From Sporosarcina sp. ANT_H38 (GTDB lineage Bacteria > Bacillota > Bacilli > Bacillales_A > Planococcaceae), in NCBI RefSeq assembly GCF_008369195.1, contig NZ_VOBC01000003.1, positions 124,001-188,000 on the forward strand: DNA of 64,000 nucleotides. The letters run 5' to 3'. A program made the translations under genes and the position numbers. The notes under the pieces were generated by a model. The model made no database searches. It was given only the letters and a program-made list of their open reading frames with translations, and was not told the origin of the DNA. Below, in pieces: positions 33,737 through 42,518 of this stretch; within the stretch, counting starts at the first letter, position 1, and each line of letters opens with the position of its first letter.

Positions 33737-34285
33737 TTATTTTTTTCTCCTTAACCCGACGAAAATCCCCACAATAATTGCAATTATGACAATAACGATT
33801 ACTGGAATGAGATAAGAAGGTAATTGACTTTGTTCATTTGTTTTTGTATCTTCGACATTTTCTAATGGTGTCTCTTCTTGATTTATATCCTGCGAATTGG
33901 CTTCATCTTCATTTTCAACTGGTGTTTCAGATACTGGAACATCTACAGTGAACGAAAATTCTCCTGTAATCGGATGACCGTCTGCCCCAATAATGTTCCA
34001 AACAACAGTATAGTCTCCATTTTCTACAGTACTTGGAAAGGTACCTGTCATTTGTGTTTCTTCTATAGAAACCTCTTCTATAGGGATAGACTGGCCGTTT
34101 GAATTATTTAATTCAAACGTACTGCTTTGTTCCACTTTCCCTTCGAAAGTTAAGGATATTTCACGCAATTCCTCTGTAATAATCTCTCCGTCTTCTGGTG
34201 AAGAAATCTCTAGTCCCGTATGTGCAAGAGCGTTGGTTGCAAAAGCGAACATGAAGACCAATGTAATTAATAATAACTTTTTCAC
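33737..34285 (-). CDS. CopC family copper-binding exported protein
   Basis: A 182-residue protein: signal peptide of about 21 residues, then a CopC beta-barrel domain (about residues 22-120), a Glu/Asn-rich linker and a C-terminal membrane helix (about 157-177) with a basic tail. The mature protein starts HTGLEISSPEDG, giving the N-terminal copper-ligand histidine of CopC, and a later DGHPITGEF supplies the second ligand pair. The start is the GTG at 34285, preceded by AGGAGGT. Bound to the outer membrane face, it hands copper to CopD, inferred from known families. Confidence 0.88.
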   Translation of the reverse strand: MKKLLLITLVFMFAFATNALAHTGLEISSPEDGEIITEELREISLTFEGKVEQSSTFELNNSNGQSIPIEEVSIEETQMTGTFPSTVENGDYTVVWNIIGADGHPITGEFSFTVDVPVSETPVENEDEANSQDINQEETPLENVEDTKTNEQSQLPSYLIPVIVIVIIAIIVGIFVGLRRKK

Positions 34286-34369
34286 TAAAATACCTCCTAT
34301 AATAATAATCAATCACTTTAGTATAGCTTCTTTTTGTGTGGAACTAATGAAGTGTTTTTATTCCCTCCA

Positions 34370-34597
34370 CTATAAATAGTAGAATAATTCAATTCCCCTC
34401 TTATTGGAGTATCCATGATTGGTACATCCTCTCTTTACTTCAAACTGCCCAAGTTCTACTTGTATATACCTTGTAACCGTGAAAGACAATGGCAACGCCA
34501 GAATAATCGCTGACAGCACCGCAAAAGTAATGCCGGTTACCTTTATTGTTCCACTTCCCTTTAATCTATCATCAAAACAAAGCCTTTGATTTTTCGC
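34370..34597 (-). other. Open stretch in a 375-base gap, possible membrane-protein remnant
   Basis: Seventy-five open codons without any start codon near the beginning. The middle reads ITFAVLSAIILALPLSFTV, a convincing membrane helix, followed by TRYIQVEL. No ribosome site. It may be the end of a lost gene or chance. Otherwise the 34286-34660 gap holds only the terminator at 34604. Confidence 0.25.
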
Positions 34598-34603
34598 TAT
34601 TCA

Positions 34604-34632
34604 ATAAAAAACCACAACCTCGTAGGCTGTGG
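34604..34632 (-). terminator. Terminator of the tethered PstS-like gene
   Basis: On the minus strand CCACAGCCT and AGGTTGTGG pair tightly around a CGT-type loop and are followed by six Ts. Confidence 0.75.
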
Positions 34633-34660
34633 GGGTTAAAAAATATAATTTCTAGTTTAC

Positions 34661-35827
34661 TCATTGAATCGAAACATACCCTGTCTTCTCAACAATCTCC
34701 TGCCCTTGATCCGACAAAATCCAGTCGATGAATGTCTCAATATGCGGATTGTCACTTCCAGCTGTGACTGCGTACAATTCGTTTGTAATCGGATAGTCTC
34801 CCAAGCGAATGGTTTTCTTTGTTGGTTCGACACCATTCACGGAAAGTAAACGGATAGCATTGTTTTTCGTCATTTCCGTAGAATAATATCTAAATGTGTA
34901 ACCAATGGCATTATTGTAGTTTTTATAATCAGATACTTGATCGATAACTGTGCCCATTAGTGATGCGATGTCCTCGACAGGCGGATCCATAATCGGCATG
35001 TCGCCCATAAAATGTTGGAGAGCTGTCTGGCTACCACTATCCTCAGGTCGTTGGAATGCGCGAATGTCCTTCTTCTTACCGCCGACTTCTCTCCAATTCG
35101 TTATGTCCCCTGTATAAATCCCTTTGATTTCATCCACAGTCAAACTCTGCACAGGATTTTTTTCATTAACAAAAAATACAAAGGCTTCTTTGCCGATGGG
35201 TGTCAGTTTTAATTCTTTTCCTAATCGTTTTGCCGTCGCCAATTGCTGGTCAGATGGAGCAAGCGCGAAAATGATATCAGCCCTACCATTTATGAGGTTA
35301 TTATAAGCTTCCCCCGTACGATTCGACATTACTTCACTGTCGTATTGGTCATACTTTTTTTCAGGATACACCGCTTGTGCGAAAGCAGCATAAACAGGAT
35401 ATAATGCAGTCGCACCATCAATAATTGGTAGATTATCTTTAATTTTTAACGTGGATGGTTCGGTAAGGGCCACCACTTTTGTATGGTCACTAAATAGTTC
35501 ATAGGCGTTCGTATCCACTTGGCCATCCTGAACAACGGGCCTTGTTTTATTGTAAATGCTCGGAACTGCGACAATGAGCGATAGGCTAACGACTCCAATG
35601 ATGACGCGGTAAACAACTTTTTCATGTTTGCTCTTTCCAAACATTCTTACGAATAATACAGTACCCAATGACATATAAAGCACTACCGTGAATGGTAGCA
35701 AAAATAACAGTCCGTCAAGCCAAACATATAAAGCACCGATAAGTAGAAATGGTAACAGCAGGCCCATGATGACAATGAATAAAACAACATCTCCCGCTTT
35801 TCGCAAAACACTATTTTCATTTCCCAC
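34661..35827 (-). CDS. Membrane-tethered PstS-like substrate-binding protein
   Basis: A 388-residue protein with three N-terminal membrane helices (about residues 12-34, 38-58 and 75-95), followed by a PstS-type periplasmic-binding fold. Family features are LPIIDGATALYPVYAAF near residue 134, NRTGEAYNNLINGRADIIFA near 168 (phosphate-type loop), and RPEDSGSQTALQHFM near 260. It has no lipobox and no transporter genes beside it, unlike the true pstS at 50819. It is divergent from the hybrid kinase gene, so it might act as an extracellular sensor partner; that is inference. Confidence 0.78.
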   Translation of the reverse strand: MGNENSVLRKAGDVVLFIVIMGLLLPFLLIGALYVWLDGLLFLLPFTVVLYMSLGTVLFVRMFGKSKHEKVVYRVIIGVVSLSLIVAVPSIYNKTRPVVQDGQVDTNAYELFSDHTKVVALTEPSTLKIKDNLPIIDGATALYPVYAAFAQAVYPEKKYDQYDSEVMSNRTGEAYNNLINGRADIIFALAPSDQQLATAKRLGKELKLTPIGKEAFVFFVNEKNPVQSLTVDEIKGIYTGDITNWREVGGKKKDIRAFQRPEDSGSQTALQHFMGDMPIMDPPVEDIASLMGTVIDQVSDYKNYNNAIGYTFRYYSTEMTKNNAIRLLSVNGVEPTKKTIRLGDYPITNELYAVTAGSDNPHIETFIDWILSDQGQEIVEKTGYVSIQ

Positions 35828-36134
35828 GTTATTCCCCCCTTAGAACTCCCCATTTTTCAACAAAAAAAGAGGGTTTAACACAAACGGTTAGGAACATTTT
35901 ACCACAAATATATTATTAACGTTTCAGGGTGAAATTTAAGAATATATTGTCTCGTTTCATTTAAAAAGGCTATTTCTATCAGCTATTAAATGGTTGGACT
36001 CCCTTTAAAAATCCGATTTTTTTGTTGTAGTTCTCTCTTAGATTTTGATTATATTCCGAATCGTTTAAGCACCTAACACCCTCCGCATGGTAGAATATTC
36101 ATAATGAACATACATACAGATTGGAGTTTAGGTT

Positions 36135-38966
36135 ATGAAAAAGGGTGGAATCAGACAGCAATATTTAGCAATCGCATTAATCATCACAATTATTTTAGTT
36201 CTAGTGACTGCTGGTTTTTACTTATATGTGAAAAATTCATGGAATGAATTATCAACAGAGCAGGAAACCGTGTTTGACAAAGCAAATAGTATAGACGACC
36301 TTACCGACTCTATCAACAGTCTATTCTTCCGTGCACGCGGTTACTATGCATTCCAAAACGACAGAGAATTAGAGCTAGCATATAAGGAGATACACCGTGT
36401 CCAAAAAATCATTACTCATATTCGCACATATGAATTGTCTTCAGAAGAACAAACCTTAATTGATGAAATTGATGCATTTCTAATTGATTATGAAACTACT
36501 TCATTACCAAATGCGATAGCTCTCGTAGAAGCAAATGATTATGAAGGATTGCGAAAACTTTCGAACGATGGGAGAACTGATACGGTCAACCAATTAGTAG
36601 AGTACTCCCATCTATACAACGATAAAATGAAAGATGGTCTGGTTTCTGTTTTCGGAAAGACTACAACTCAACTGAATAACTTCTTTTTACTCTTAATTTT
36701 ACTCGGAGCCATACTACTTACCTTAGGTGCTTGGATGATTCAACGTGTTCTTTCTCGTATCATTCGACCTATTGAACAAATGAAATCAGCTGCAGATAGT
36801 TACCAAAACGAACAACAATTCACTTTCCGACCTACTAAACGATCAGACGAGATTGGTGCCTTATCCGATTCCTTCGCCAAAATGATCAACATCATCCAAT
36901 CAAATGAACAAGAATTGGTTTCGCAGAACGAAGAACTTCTATCTCAACAAGATGAATTAGTGGATAGACAGCTTAAAATGGAAGACGCTCTCTCCGAAGC
37001 CCGTTATTCTAAAGTACGTCTCGAACGCTACAACGACCTGAATCACCAATTATCTTTCTCACTCGATAAACAGGCATTAGCTGATAACGTTCTTGATTAT
37101 TTTGACGAGTTGTATTCAATCGACGTCGGTGCTTTTTGGCTCCCGCAAAATGGCGAGCATTCCTTAAAAGGATTTAGCGAAGAAATGTTCGACGAATTCA
37201 AGGAAAATCAGCTTTCCTACGTGCATCTACGACTTCAAAGTGAACCCTACTTTATTATTAAGAGACAGGCTGATTATGAAAAAGGTATTTCAACTTCACC
37301 GACCTATGTATACGACTTTTTCACTGCCATAAAAGACAGCAAGGGCCGATTCAGTACAGCTATTTCATTGTCAAGGATTGGACGCCCCTTTACTAAAGAA
37401 GATACCCATGATATCTACGGTCTTATTAAACGTGTTTCCTTGGCGGTCGACAGGATTATTCAATACGATATTATTAATCGCGAACGTACACTCAACCAAA
37501 ACATTCTCGACAGCGTCAATGAAAGTATTCAGTTCGTTTCGAAGGCTGGAATCATGGAAAAGCATAATCGTGCCTTATTCGGCCTTCTCGATTTACCCAC
37601 TAATCAGTCGGATGACGAATTGTCCAAAGAGCAATGGCTGCAAGGATTCCTGGATAAGACGCATGACCAAGGTCAGTTGCAAGTCTTTTTCGAAGCATCA
37701 CTTTCGTCTCAAGCAGAAAGTGTTTCTCAAACGTTCTATACAATTGAAGGAGAAATACCAAAAGTTATGAACGTCTACAGTCTCCCCGTTATGATTGAAG
37801 GTAACAAAGCAGGTACCATTTTTGTTCACCGGGATATTACACAGGAGCATGAAATCAATCGCATGAAAACCGAACTCGTATCGACCGTGAGTCATGAACT
37901 ACGGACACCATTATCCAGCGTGCTAGGCTTTACTGAGCTTCTTCTATCCAGAGATATGGATCCTGCACGACAAAAACGCTATCTCGAGACTATCCATAAA
38001 GAGGCAAAAAGATTAACAACACTTATTAATGATTTCCTCGACTTACAGCGAATGGAATCAGGTAAACAGTCTTATAATATGAGCGAAATCAATATTTTTG
38101 ATATTGCTCAACAAACCGTTGAACTCTTTCCAATCAGCGATTCACATTCATTTGAAATTATCGACAACACAACCAATTCGCCTCTCTATGCGGATGGTGA
38201 TCGACTCGTACAAGTGTTTACAAATCTATTCAGCAACGCCATTAAGTTTTCCCCTGAAGGCGGTAAAATTACCGTTTCCCTTGTAACTGAACAAGACCGC
38301 GTTGTCGTTTCCATTAAGGATAATGGAATTGGTATTCCGCAAAATCAGGTTGTACATATGTTTGAAAAGTTTCATCGCTTTGATAACAGTTACAGCCGTA
38401 AAATCGGTGGAACCGGGCTTGGGCTGTCCATCTGTCGTGAGATTATTGAGAAACACGAAGGCTCAATCTGGATTGAATCAGAAGAAAACAAAGGGACTAA
38501 CGTTTCGTTCTCATTGCCAATTAAAACGAAGGTTACGAATGAAATGCTTTCTTTGAATGCACCTTCAGTTGTCATCGTTGAAGACGATTCAAGCATTGCT
38601 TTGCTCCTTGCTGAAGGGTTAATAATGAAAGGTTTTTCCGTTATACATCATTCTGAAGTCGATGCTGCTTTCAATTACGCAAAAGAGCAACAACCCGACT
38701 GTATGGTGATCGACCTCATGTTAGGCAATAATCAAACAGGATGGGATCTCATCAGACATTTAAAAGAGGAAACATCGACTCAACAGATTCCTATTATTAT
38801 TTCATCCGCTCTCGAAAAGCAAGAGCAGCTAATTGAACAATTCCACGTAGAACACTATATGACAAAGCCTTATCCTCTTCACAAATTGTCTGAAACTGTT
38901 TTAACGGCATTGCACATCAAAGATGGTCGAATTTTGTATCCAGATTCATCACGAAATAGACTATAA
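36135..38966 (+). CDS. Hybrid sensor histidine kinase with C-terminal receiver
   Basis: A 943-residue kinase. Order: membrane helix near 12-31, extracellular sensor to about 180, second helix near 183-205, HAMP (205-260), coiled coil, GAF-like domain (about 300-440), PAS-like domain (450-570), HisKA with phospho-histidine H587 in VSHELRTP, HATPase (N box NLFSNAIKFSPEG, DNGIGIP, GTGLGLS), and a receiver domain with acceptor aspartate D860 in CMVIDLMLG and lysine in MTKPYP. All catalytic residues are present. The 307-base region upstream holds only its promoter and that of the divergent PstS-like gene. With the two minus-strand receiver genes that follow it can form a phosphorelay. Confidence 0.92.
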   Translation: MKKGGIRQQYLAIALIITIILVLVTAGFYLYVKNSWNELSTEQETVFDKANSIDDLTDSINSLFFRARGYYAFQNDRELELAYKEIHRVQKIITHIRTYELSSEEQTLIDEIDAFLIDYETTSLPNAIALVEANDYEGLRKLSNDGRTDTVNQLVEYSHLYNDKMKDGLVSVFGKTTTQLNNFFLLLILLGAILLTLGAWMIQRVLSRIIRPIEQMKSAADSYQNEQQFTFRPTKRSDEIGALSDSFAKMINIIQSNEQELVSQNEELLSQQDELVDRQLKMEDALSEARYSKVRLERYNDLNHQLSFSLDKQALADNVLDYFDELYSIDVGAFWLPQNGEHSLKGFSEEMFDEFKENQLSYVHLRLQSEPYFIIKRQADYEKGISTSPTYVYDFFTAIKDSKGRFSTAISLSRIGRPFTKEDTHDIYGLIKRVSLAVDRIIQYDIINRERTLNQNILDSVNESIQFVSKAGIMEKHNRALFGLLDLPTNQSDDELSKEQWLQGFLDKTHDQGQLQVFFEASLSSQAESVSQTFYTIEGEIPKVMNVYSLPVMIEGNKAGTIFVHRDITQEHEINRMKTELVSTVSHELRTPLSSVLGFTELLLSRDMDPARQKRYLETIHKEAKRLTTLINDFLDLQRMESGKQSYNMSEINIFDIAQQTVELFPISDSHSFEIIDNTTNSPLYADGDRLVQVFTNLFSNAIKFSPEGGKITVSLVTEQDRVVVSIKDNGIGIPQNQVVHMFEKFHRFDNSYSRKIGGTGLGLSICREIIEKHEGSIWIESEENKGTNVSFSLPIKTKVTNEMLSLNAPSVVIVEDDSSIALLLAEGLIMKGFSVIHHSEVDAAFNYAKEQQPDCMVIDLMLGNNQTGWDLIRHLKEETSTQQIPIIISSALEKQEQLIEQFHVEHYMTKPYPLHKLSETVLTALHIKDGRILYPDSSRNRL

Positions 38967-38971
38967 CGCAA

Positions 38972-39013
38972 AAGAAGCCTCTGGAATTGAGCTAATTCCA
39001 GAGGCTTCTTTTT
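38972..39013. terminator. Bidirectional terminator between the hybrid kinase and receiver genes
   Basis: AAGAAGCCTCTGGAATT pairs fully with its complement around a GAGC-type loop, with A-rich and T-rich sides, so both converging transcripts end here. Confidence 0.85.
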
Positions 39014-39020
39014 ATAAGGC

Positions 39021-39389
39021 TCAATCGCCTAAAATTTGATTGACGAGCGTGACCAATTCAGCTGGACTGAACGGTTTTGGCATAAAATAGTTTGCTCCAT
39101 AGCTATGAGCCATTTCCCGATCGGCTTGCTGCGCTTTTGCTGTCAGCATAATGACCGGAACTTCAAGCGCAAGGGATTGCATTTTCTCAAGCACTTCCAT
39201 GCCAGTCAAATGAGGCATCATATAATCGAGAAGAATCAGATCATATCGATTACTCGTTATTTTTTCATAACCCTCCTGTCCATCTTCAGCTTCTTCAATT
39301 GTATACCCCTCGAATTCCAGCGTATCGGTAATCAGCATTCGTAAAATCTCTTCGTCATCTACAACCAGAATTTTTTTCGACCCCATCAT
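39021..39389 (-). CDS. Single-domain response regulator (CheY-like)
   Basis: A 122-residue receiver domain: acidic pair DD at 11-12, acceptor aspartate D55 in LILLDYMMPH, threonine in IMLTAKA, lysine in MPKPFSP. There is no output domain. It follows the HPt-REC-GGDEF-REC gene by 19 bases, so both are made together. It can shuttle phosphate between the hybrid kinase at 36135 and the HPt domain of the diguanylate cyclase, or sequester it. Confidence 0.9.
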   Translation of the reverse strand: MMGSKKILVVDDEEILRMLITDTLEFEGYTIEEAEDGQEGYEKITSNRYDLILLDYMMPHLTGMEVLEKMQSLALEVPVIMLTAKAQQADREMAHSYGANYFMPKPFSPAELVTLVNQILGD

Positions 39390-39408
39390 CAGTTAGCTCC
39401 CCTGCCAT

Positions 39409-41013
39409 TCAATTAAATAATCTGTTCGCCATTTGCTGTATGCGTAACAGGACATCCTTCGGCTTGACCGGCTTCATAATATAATCATCCGCCCCAAGCC
39501 ACAACGCCGCCTTCACATCAGAGTCACTTGCTCGTGCAGTCATCATAGATACCAGTATGTTTTTTTCAACTCTAAGTCTCTTTAAACGGCTTAGAACCTC
39601 AAGTCCATCCATTCCAGGCATGATACCGTCCAGTAGGACGATGTAATGTTCTTCCTTACTATACCAGTCGGTTTCGAGAAATGTCGGACCATCCTTAAAC
39701 GCTTCTACAGTGATGTCAATGTCAGGTAACGTCCATTTAACTAACTCCTCCTGGAGCATTCGACGTATCAACGCGTCATCGTCCACGATAATAACATGTA
39801 GCTTACGCTTTACATGCGACTTGTGTTCATCAAAAATAACAGTCCGATTGCGTCCAGTACGTTTTGCTTCATAAAGCGCTTGGTCTGCTGATGATACTAG
39901 CTTGTCTACGTCACCAGAATATGTTGCGATTCCAGCGGAAAATGTAACAGAAAACTGACGAGCCGATTTTTGAAAGACGATTGCATTAAATTTTTTCCGG
40001 ACTCTTTCTACGAATTGGGAAGATTCTTCATCATTTGATCCTGACAGAAGAAAAGCAAATTCTTCGCCTCCGTACCTGAATACACCATCCAACTCTCTCT
40101 TTTCAGCTAACATTACCTCGCCCAACTTTCGGAGTACTTCATCCCCCATTGGGTGACCATATACATCATTCACTTGCTTGAAGTGATCGATATCCAGCAT
40201 AACAAATGAAAAGTGAACCCCTGACCTGTTAAACGTTTCCGCAAAGTAATAGATTCTTTCATCAAAATGCCTACGATTCCCTACGCCAGTGAGTCCGTCA
40301 GTCGTGATTGACCTAGCAGTGGTTTTTCGTATCCCATCACGATTGAATAAATAAGGTATGAACATTTCTATATCAATGGGCTTACCGATAAAATCCATCG
40401 CCCCCCGTTCATATGCCTTTATCTTATTTTCTCGTGATTGATCGACACTCATAATTGCAATCGTCACTTGCCGTGCATTAGCAGTGTCTTTTATCTGGTC
40501 AAGAATCTCAAAACCGCTCACATCTGGTAACATCAAGTCGATTAGTACAAAGTTCGGACTCATTGAATAGAACTGCTCTATACCGCGTTTGCCATTCAAG
40601 GCGACGATTACTTGAGCACCCATTTTTTCAAGAAGTTCTTTCACATAAGAAGCAAACTCCAAATCATCATCGATAATCAGTACAAAAGTCTCTTTATCGA
40701 ACCTCTTGTGGCATTCTTCCGGAACTGTAGATTTATCTTCTTCTCTCGTTCCATCTAGATAACTCCTAATCCTTTTACAAAAGTTTTCAAGGGAGTGAAC
40801 AGGTATTTCACTATAATTTTCAGATGATAGAATTTCAAGTTGAGAAGAACAAAATGCAGACAAAGCATCTAGTCCAATTGTGCCCGAAGTTCCTTTCAAC
40901 ATATGTAAAAATAGGTACAGTTCATGTTCAGTGATAAACTCCTTTTCTCGCCACTTTGAAAAGGTTGTTTCAATACGTCCGAGGAGCATCAATTGATACT
41001 TGCTTTGGTTCAT
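39409..41013 (-). CDS. HPt-REC-GGDEF-REC diguanylate cyclase
   Basis: A 534-residue signalling protein. HPt domain at 1-90 with histidine H37 in LFLHMLKGTSG; receiver 1 at about 108-225 (D159 in VLIDLMLPD, lysine in GKPID); GGDEF domain at about 235-395 with the catalytic loop GGEEF at 315-319 and an allosteric I-site RELD at 306-309, five residues before it; receiver 2 at about 405-530 (D462 in VLLDGIMPGMDG). Both receivers, the HPt and the cyclase look functional, so c-di-GMP synthesis should respond to phosphotransfer. Product inhibition through the I-site is expected. Confidence 0.92.
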   Translation of the reverse strand: MNQSKYQLMLLGRIETTFSKWREKEFITEHELYLFLHMLKGTSGTIGLDALSAFCSSQLEILSSENYSEIPVHSLENFCKRIRSYLDGTREEDKSTVPEECHKRFDKETFVLIIDDDLEFASYVKELLEKMGAQVIVALNGKRGIEQFYSMSPNFVLIDLMLPDVSGFEILDQIKDTANARQVTIAIMSVDQSRENKIKAYERGAMDFIGKPIDIEMFIPYLFNRDGIRKTTARSITTDGLTGVGNRRHFDERIYYFAETFNRSGVHFSFVMLDIDHFKQVNDVYGHPMGDEVLRKLGEVMLAEKRELDGVFRYGGEEFAFLLSGSNDEESSQFVERVRKKFNAIVFQKSARQFSVTFSAGIATYSGDVDKLVSSADQALYEAKRTGRNRTVIFDEHKSHVKRKLHVIIVDDDALIRRMLQEELVKWTLPDIDITVEAFKDGPTFLETDWYSKEEHYIVLLDGIMPGMDGLEVLSRLKRLRVEKNILVSMMTARASDSDVKAALWLGADDYIMKPVKPKDVLLRIQQMANRLFN

Positions 41014-41333
41014 CTTTATGTAATTCCTCCCACTTGAATAACGATTCTACAAACCTTAGTTATGTTTAGTATAATCGATACAAGAATATTCTACAATTAA
41101 TTCCCAGTTGGTCGTCTGTGGATTTCTTTAGACAATATACTTCTAAAAGTGAGGGATTTCGATATATTTTAATGTCCAAAACTACCTTTCAATACTCATC
41201 AGACTGGATCAGCATTTCTCACAAACTTTTCATAATACCAATTTTTTCTAACCCATTTCTAATATACCTCTAATAGTCTACTCATAATTTATCAGTATAT
41301 TTAAATTACTAAGTCATTAGAGGAGAGATGAGA

Positions 41334-42518
41334 ATGAAAATTGTAATTGTGCCATCTGGGTTTAAAGAATGTTTGGGTGCTGAGGAAGTTGCTTTAGCGA
41401 TGGAACGTGGCGTGAGACGTGTTAATCACTTTATGGACGTGGAAGTTATTCCAATGATTGACGGCGGCGAAGGATTTGCGAAAACTATTGTTAATCTAAA
41501 GGGCGGAACATTACTATACAAAGAGATAACAGGACCCGTTGGCAAAAAAATTCTAAGTTTTTTTGGCATTTTCGAAGAGAATGGCAAACGAACAGCAGTA
41601 ATAGAAATGGCAGCTGTTGCCGGGCTGAAGCTCGTGCCTCATCATCAACGAAATCCTTTGAAAACAACTACCTACGGCGTAGGAGAGTTGATCAGTGCTG
41701 CACTTGACCTAGGCGTTGACAAGATTTTAATTGGCTGTGGTGATTCTGGCACATCCGATGGCGGAGCAGGAATGGCACAAGCATTAGGCGTTCAATTTTT
41801 TGATAACAACTGTCGACTCGTAGCGATTAACGGCGGAGAAGATTTGATGAAAGCAAACTCGGTAGCGATTACAAATATAGATCCACGTCTAGCTACCGTT
41901 ACGATAGACGTAGCGTGTAATTGGACCAATATTTTATGTGGCGAAAAAGGTGTCGCCCGTGTCTTCGGACCGCAAAAAGGAGCGACTCCAGAACAAGTTG
42001 ATCAATTAGCAGTTGGATTAGACCACTATGCTGCTTTAATTCAAGAGACCGTAGGGATAGATGTTCGGTCATTGCCAGGCAGTGGAGCATCAGGTGGATT
42101 AGGTGCAGGACTCATTGCATTTACCGGAGCCCAGTTACATCCAAGATTCGACATCATTATGAACTATATTCGTATAGAAGAAAAAATTTTAACAGCAGAC
42201 ATTGTCTTCACCGCGGAAGGCAGTTTAGATTTCCAAACACCAAATGGCAAGATTCCGTCTGAAGTAGCACGAATTGCCAAACTAAATAATATCCCTGTAA
42301 TTGCTATTACAGGAACAATCGGCAAAGGAGCAGCCGTAAACTACGACGCGGGAATCGATGCATACAGCAGTATTATTCAAAAACCAACAACCTTAGAGAA
42401 TGCTATGAAAAATGCACCACTATGGATAGAAGAAAGTACGGAGTCCGCGTTTAGGCAAGTAGCAATTGGATTGGGCATTGCAAAAAAAATGTATTATAAG
42501 GAAAGTGTGAAACCATAA
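41334..42518 (+). CDS. Glycerate kinase (GlxK/GarK type)
   Basis: A 394-residue glycerate kinase of the type-1 family: MKIVIVPSGFKECLGAEE at the start, MIDGGEGFAKTI near 45, LIGCGDSGTSDGGAG near 135, and LPGSGASGGLGAGLIAF near 245. It phosphorylates D-glycerate with ATP to 2- or 3-phosphoglycerate. The second ATG (41334) is better spaced from GAGGAG than the one at 41328. The stop overlaps the transporter ATG (TAATG), so the two genes form an uptake-and-phosphorylation unit. The 320-base upstream gap holds no gene and no clear cre site. Confidence 0.9.
   Translation: MKIVIVPSGFKECLGAEEVALAMERGVRRVNHFMDVEVIPMIDGGEGFAKTIVNLKGGTLLYKEITGPVGKKILSFFGIFEENGKRTAVIEMAAVAGLKLVPHHQRNPLKTTTYGVGELISAALDLGVDKILIGCGDSGTSDGGAGMAQALGVQFFDNNCRLVAINGGEDLMKANSVAITNIDPRLATVTIDVACNWTNILCGEKGVARVFGPQKGATPEQVDQLAVGLDHYAALIQETVGIDVRSLPGSGASGGLGAGLIAFTGAQLHPRFDIIMNYIRIEEKILTADIVFTAEGSLDFQTPNGKIPSEVARIAKLNNIPVIAITGTIGKGAAVNYDAGIDAYSSIIQKPTTLENAMKNAPLWIEESTESAFRQVAIGLGIAKKMYYKESVKP

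Noticed and set aside
35828..35960. Pho box upstream of the tethered PstS-like gene
   Set aside because: Only one hexamer of the required repeats fits; the pattern is far weaker than the one at 50726.
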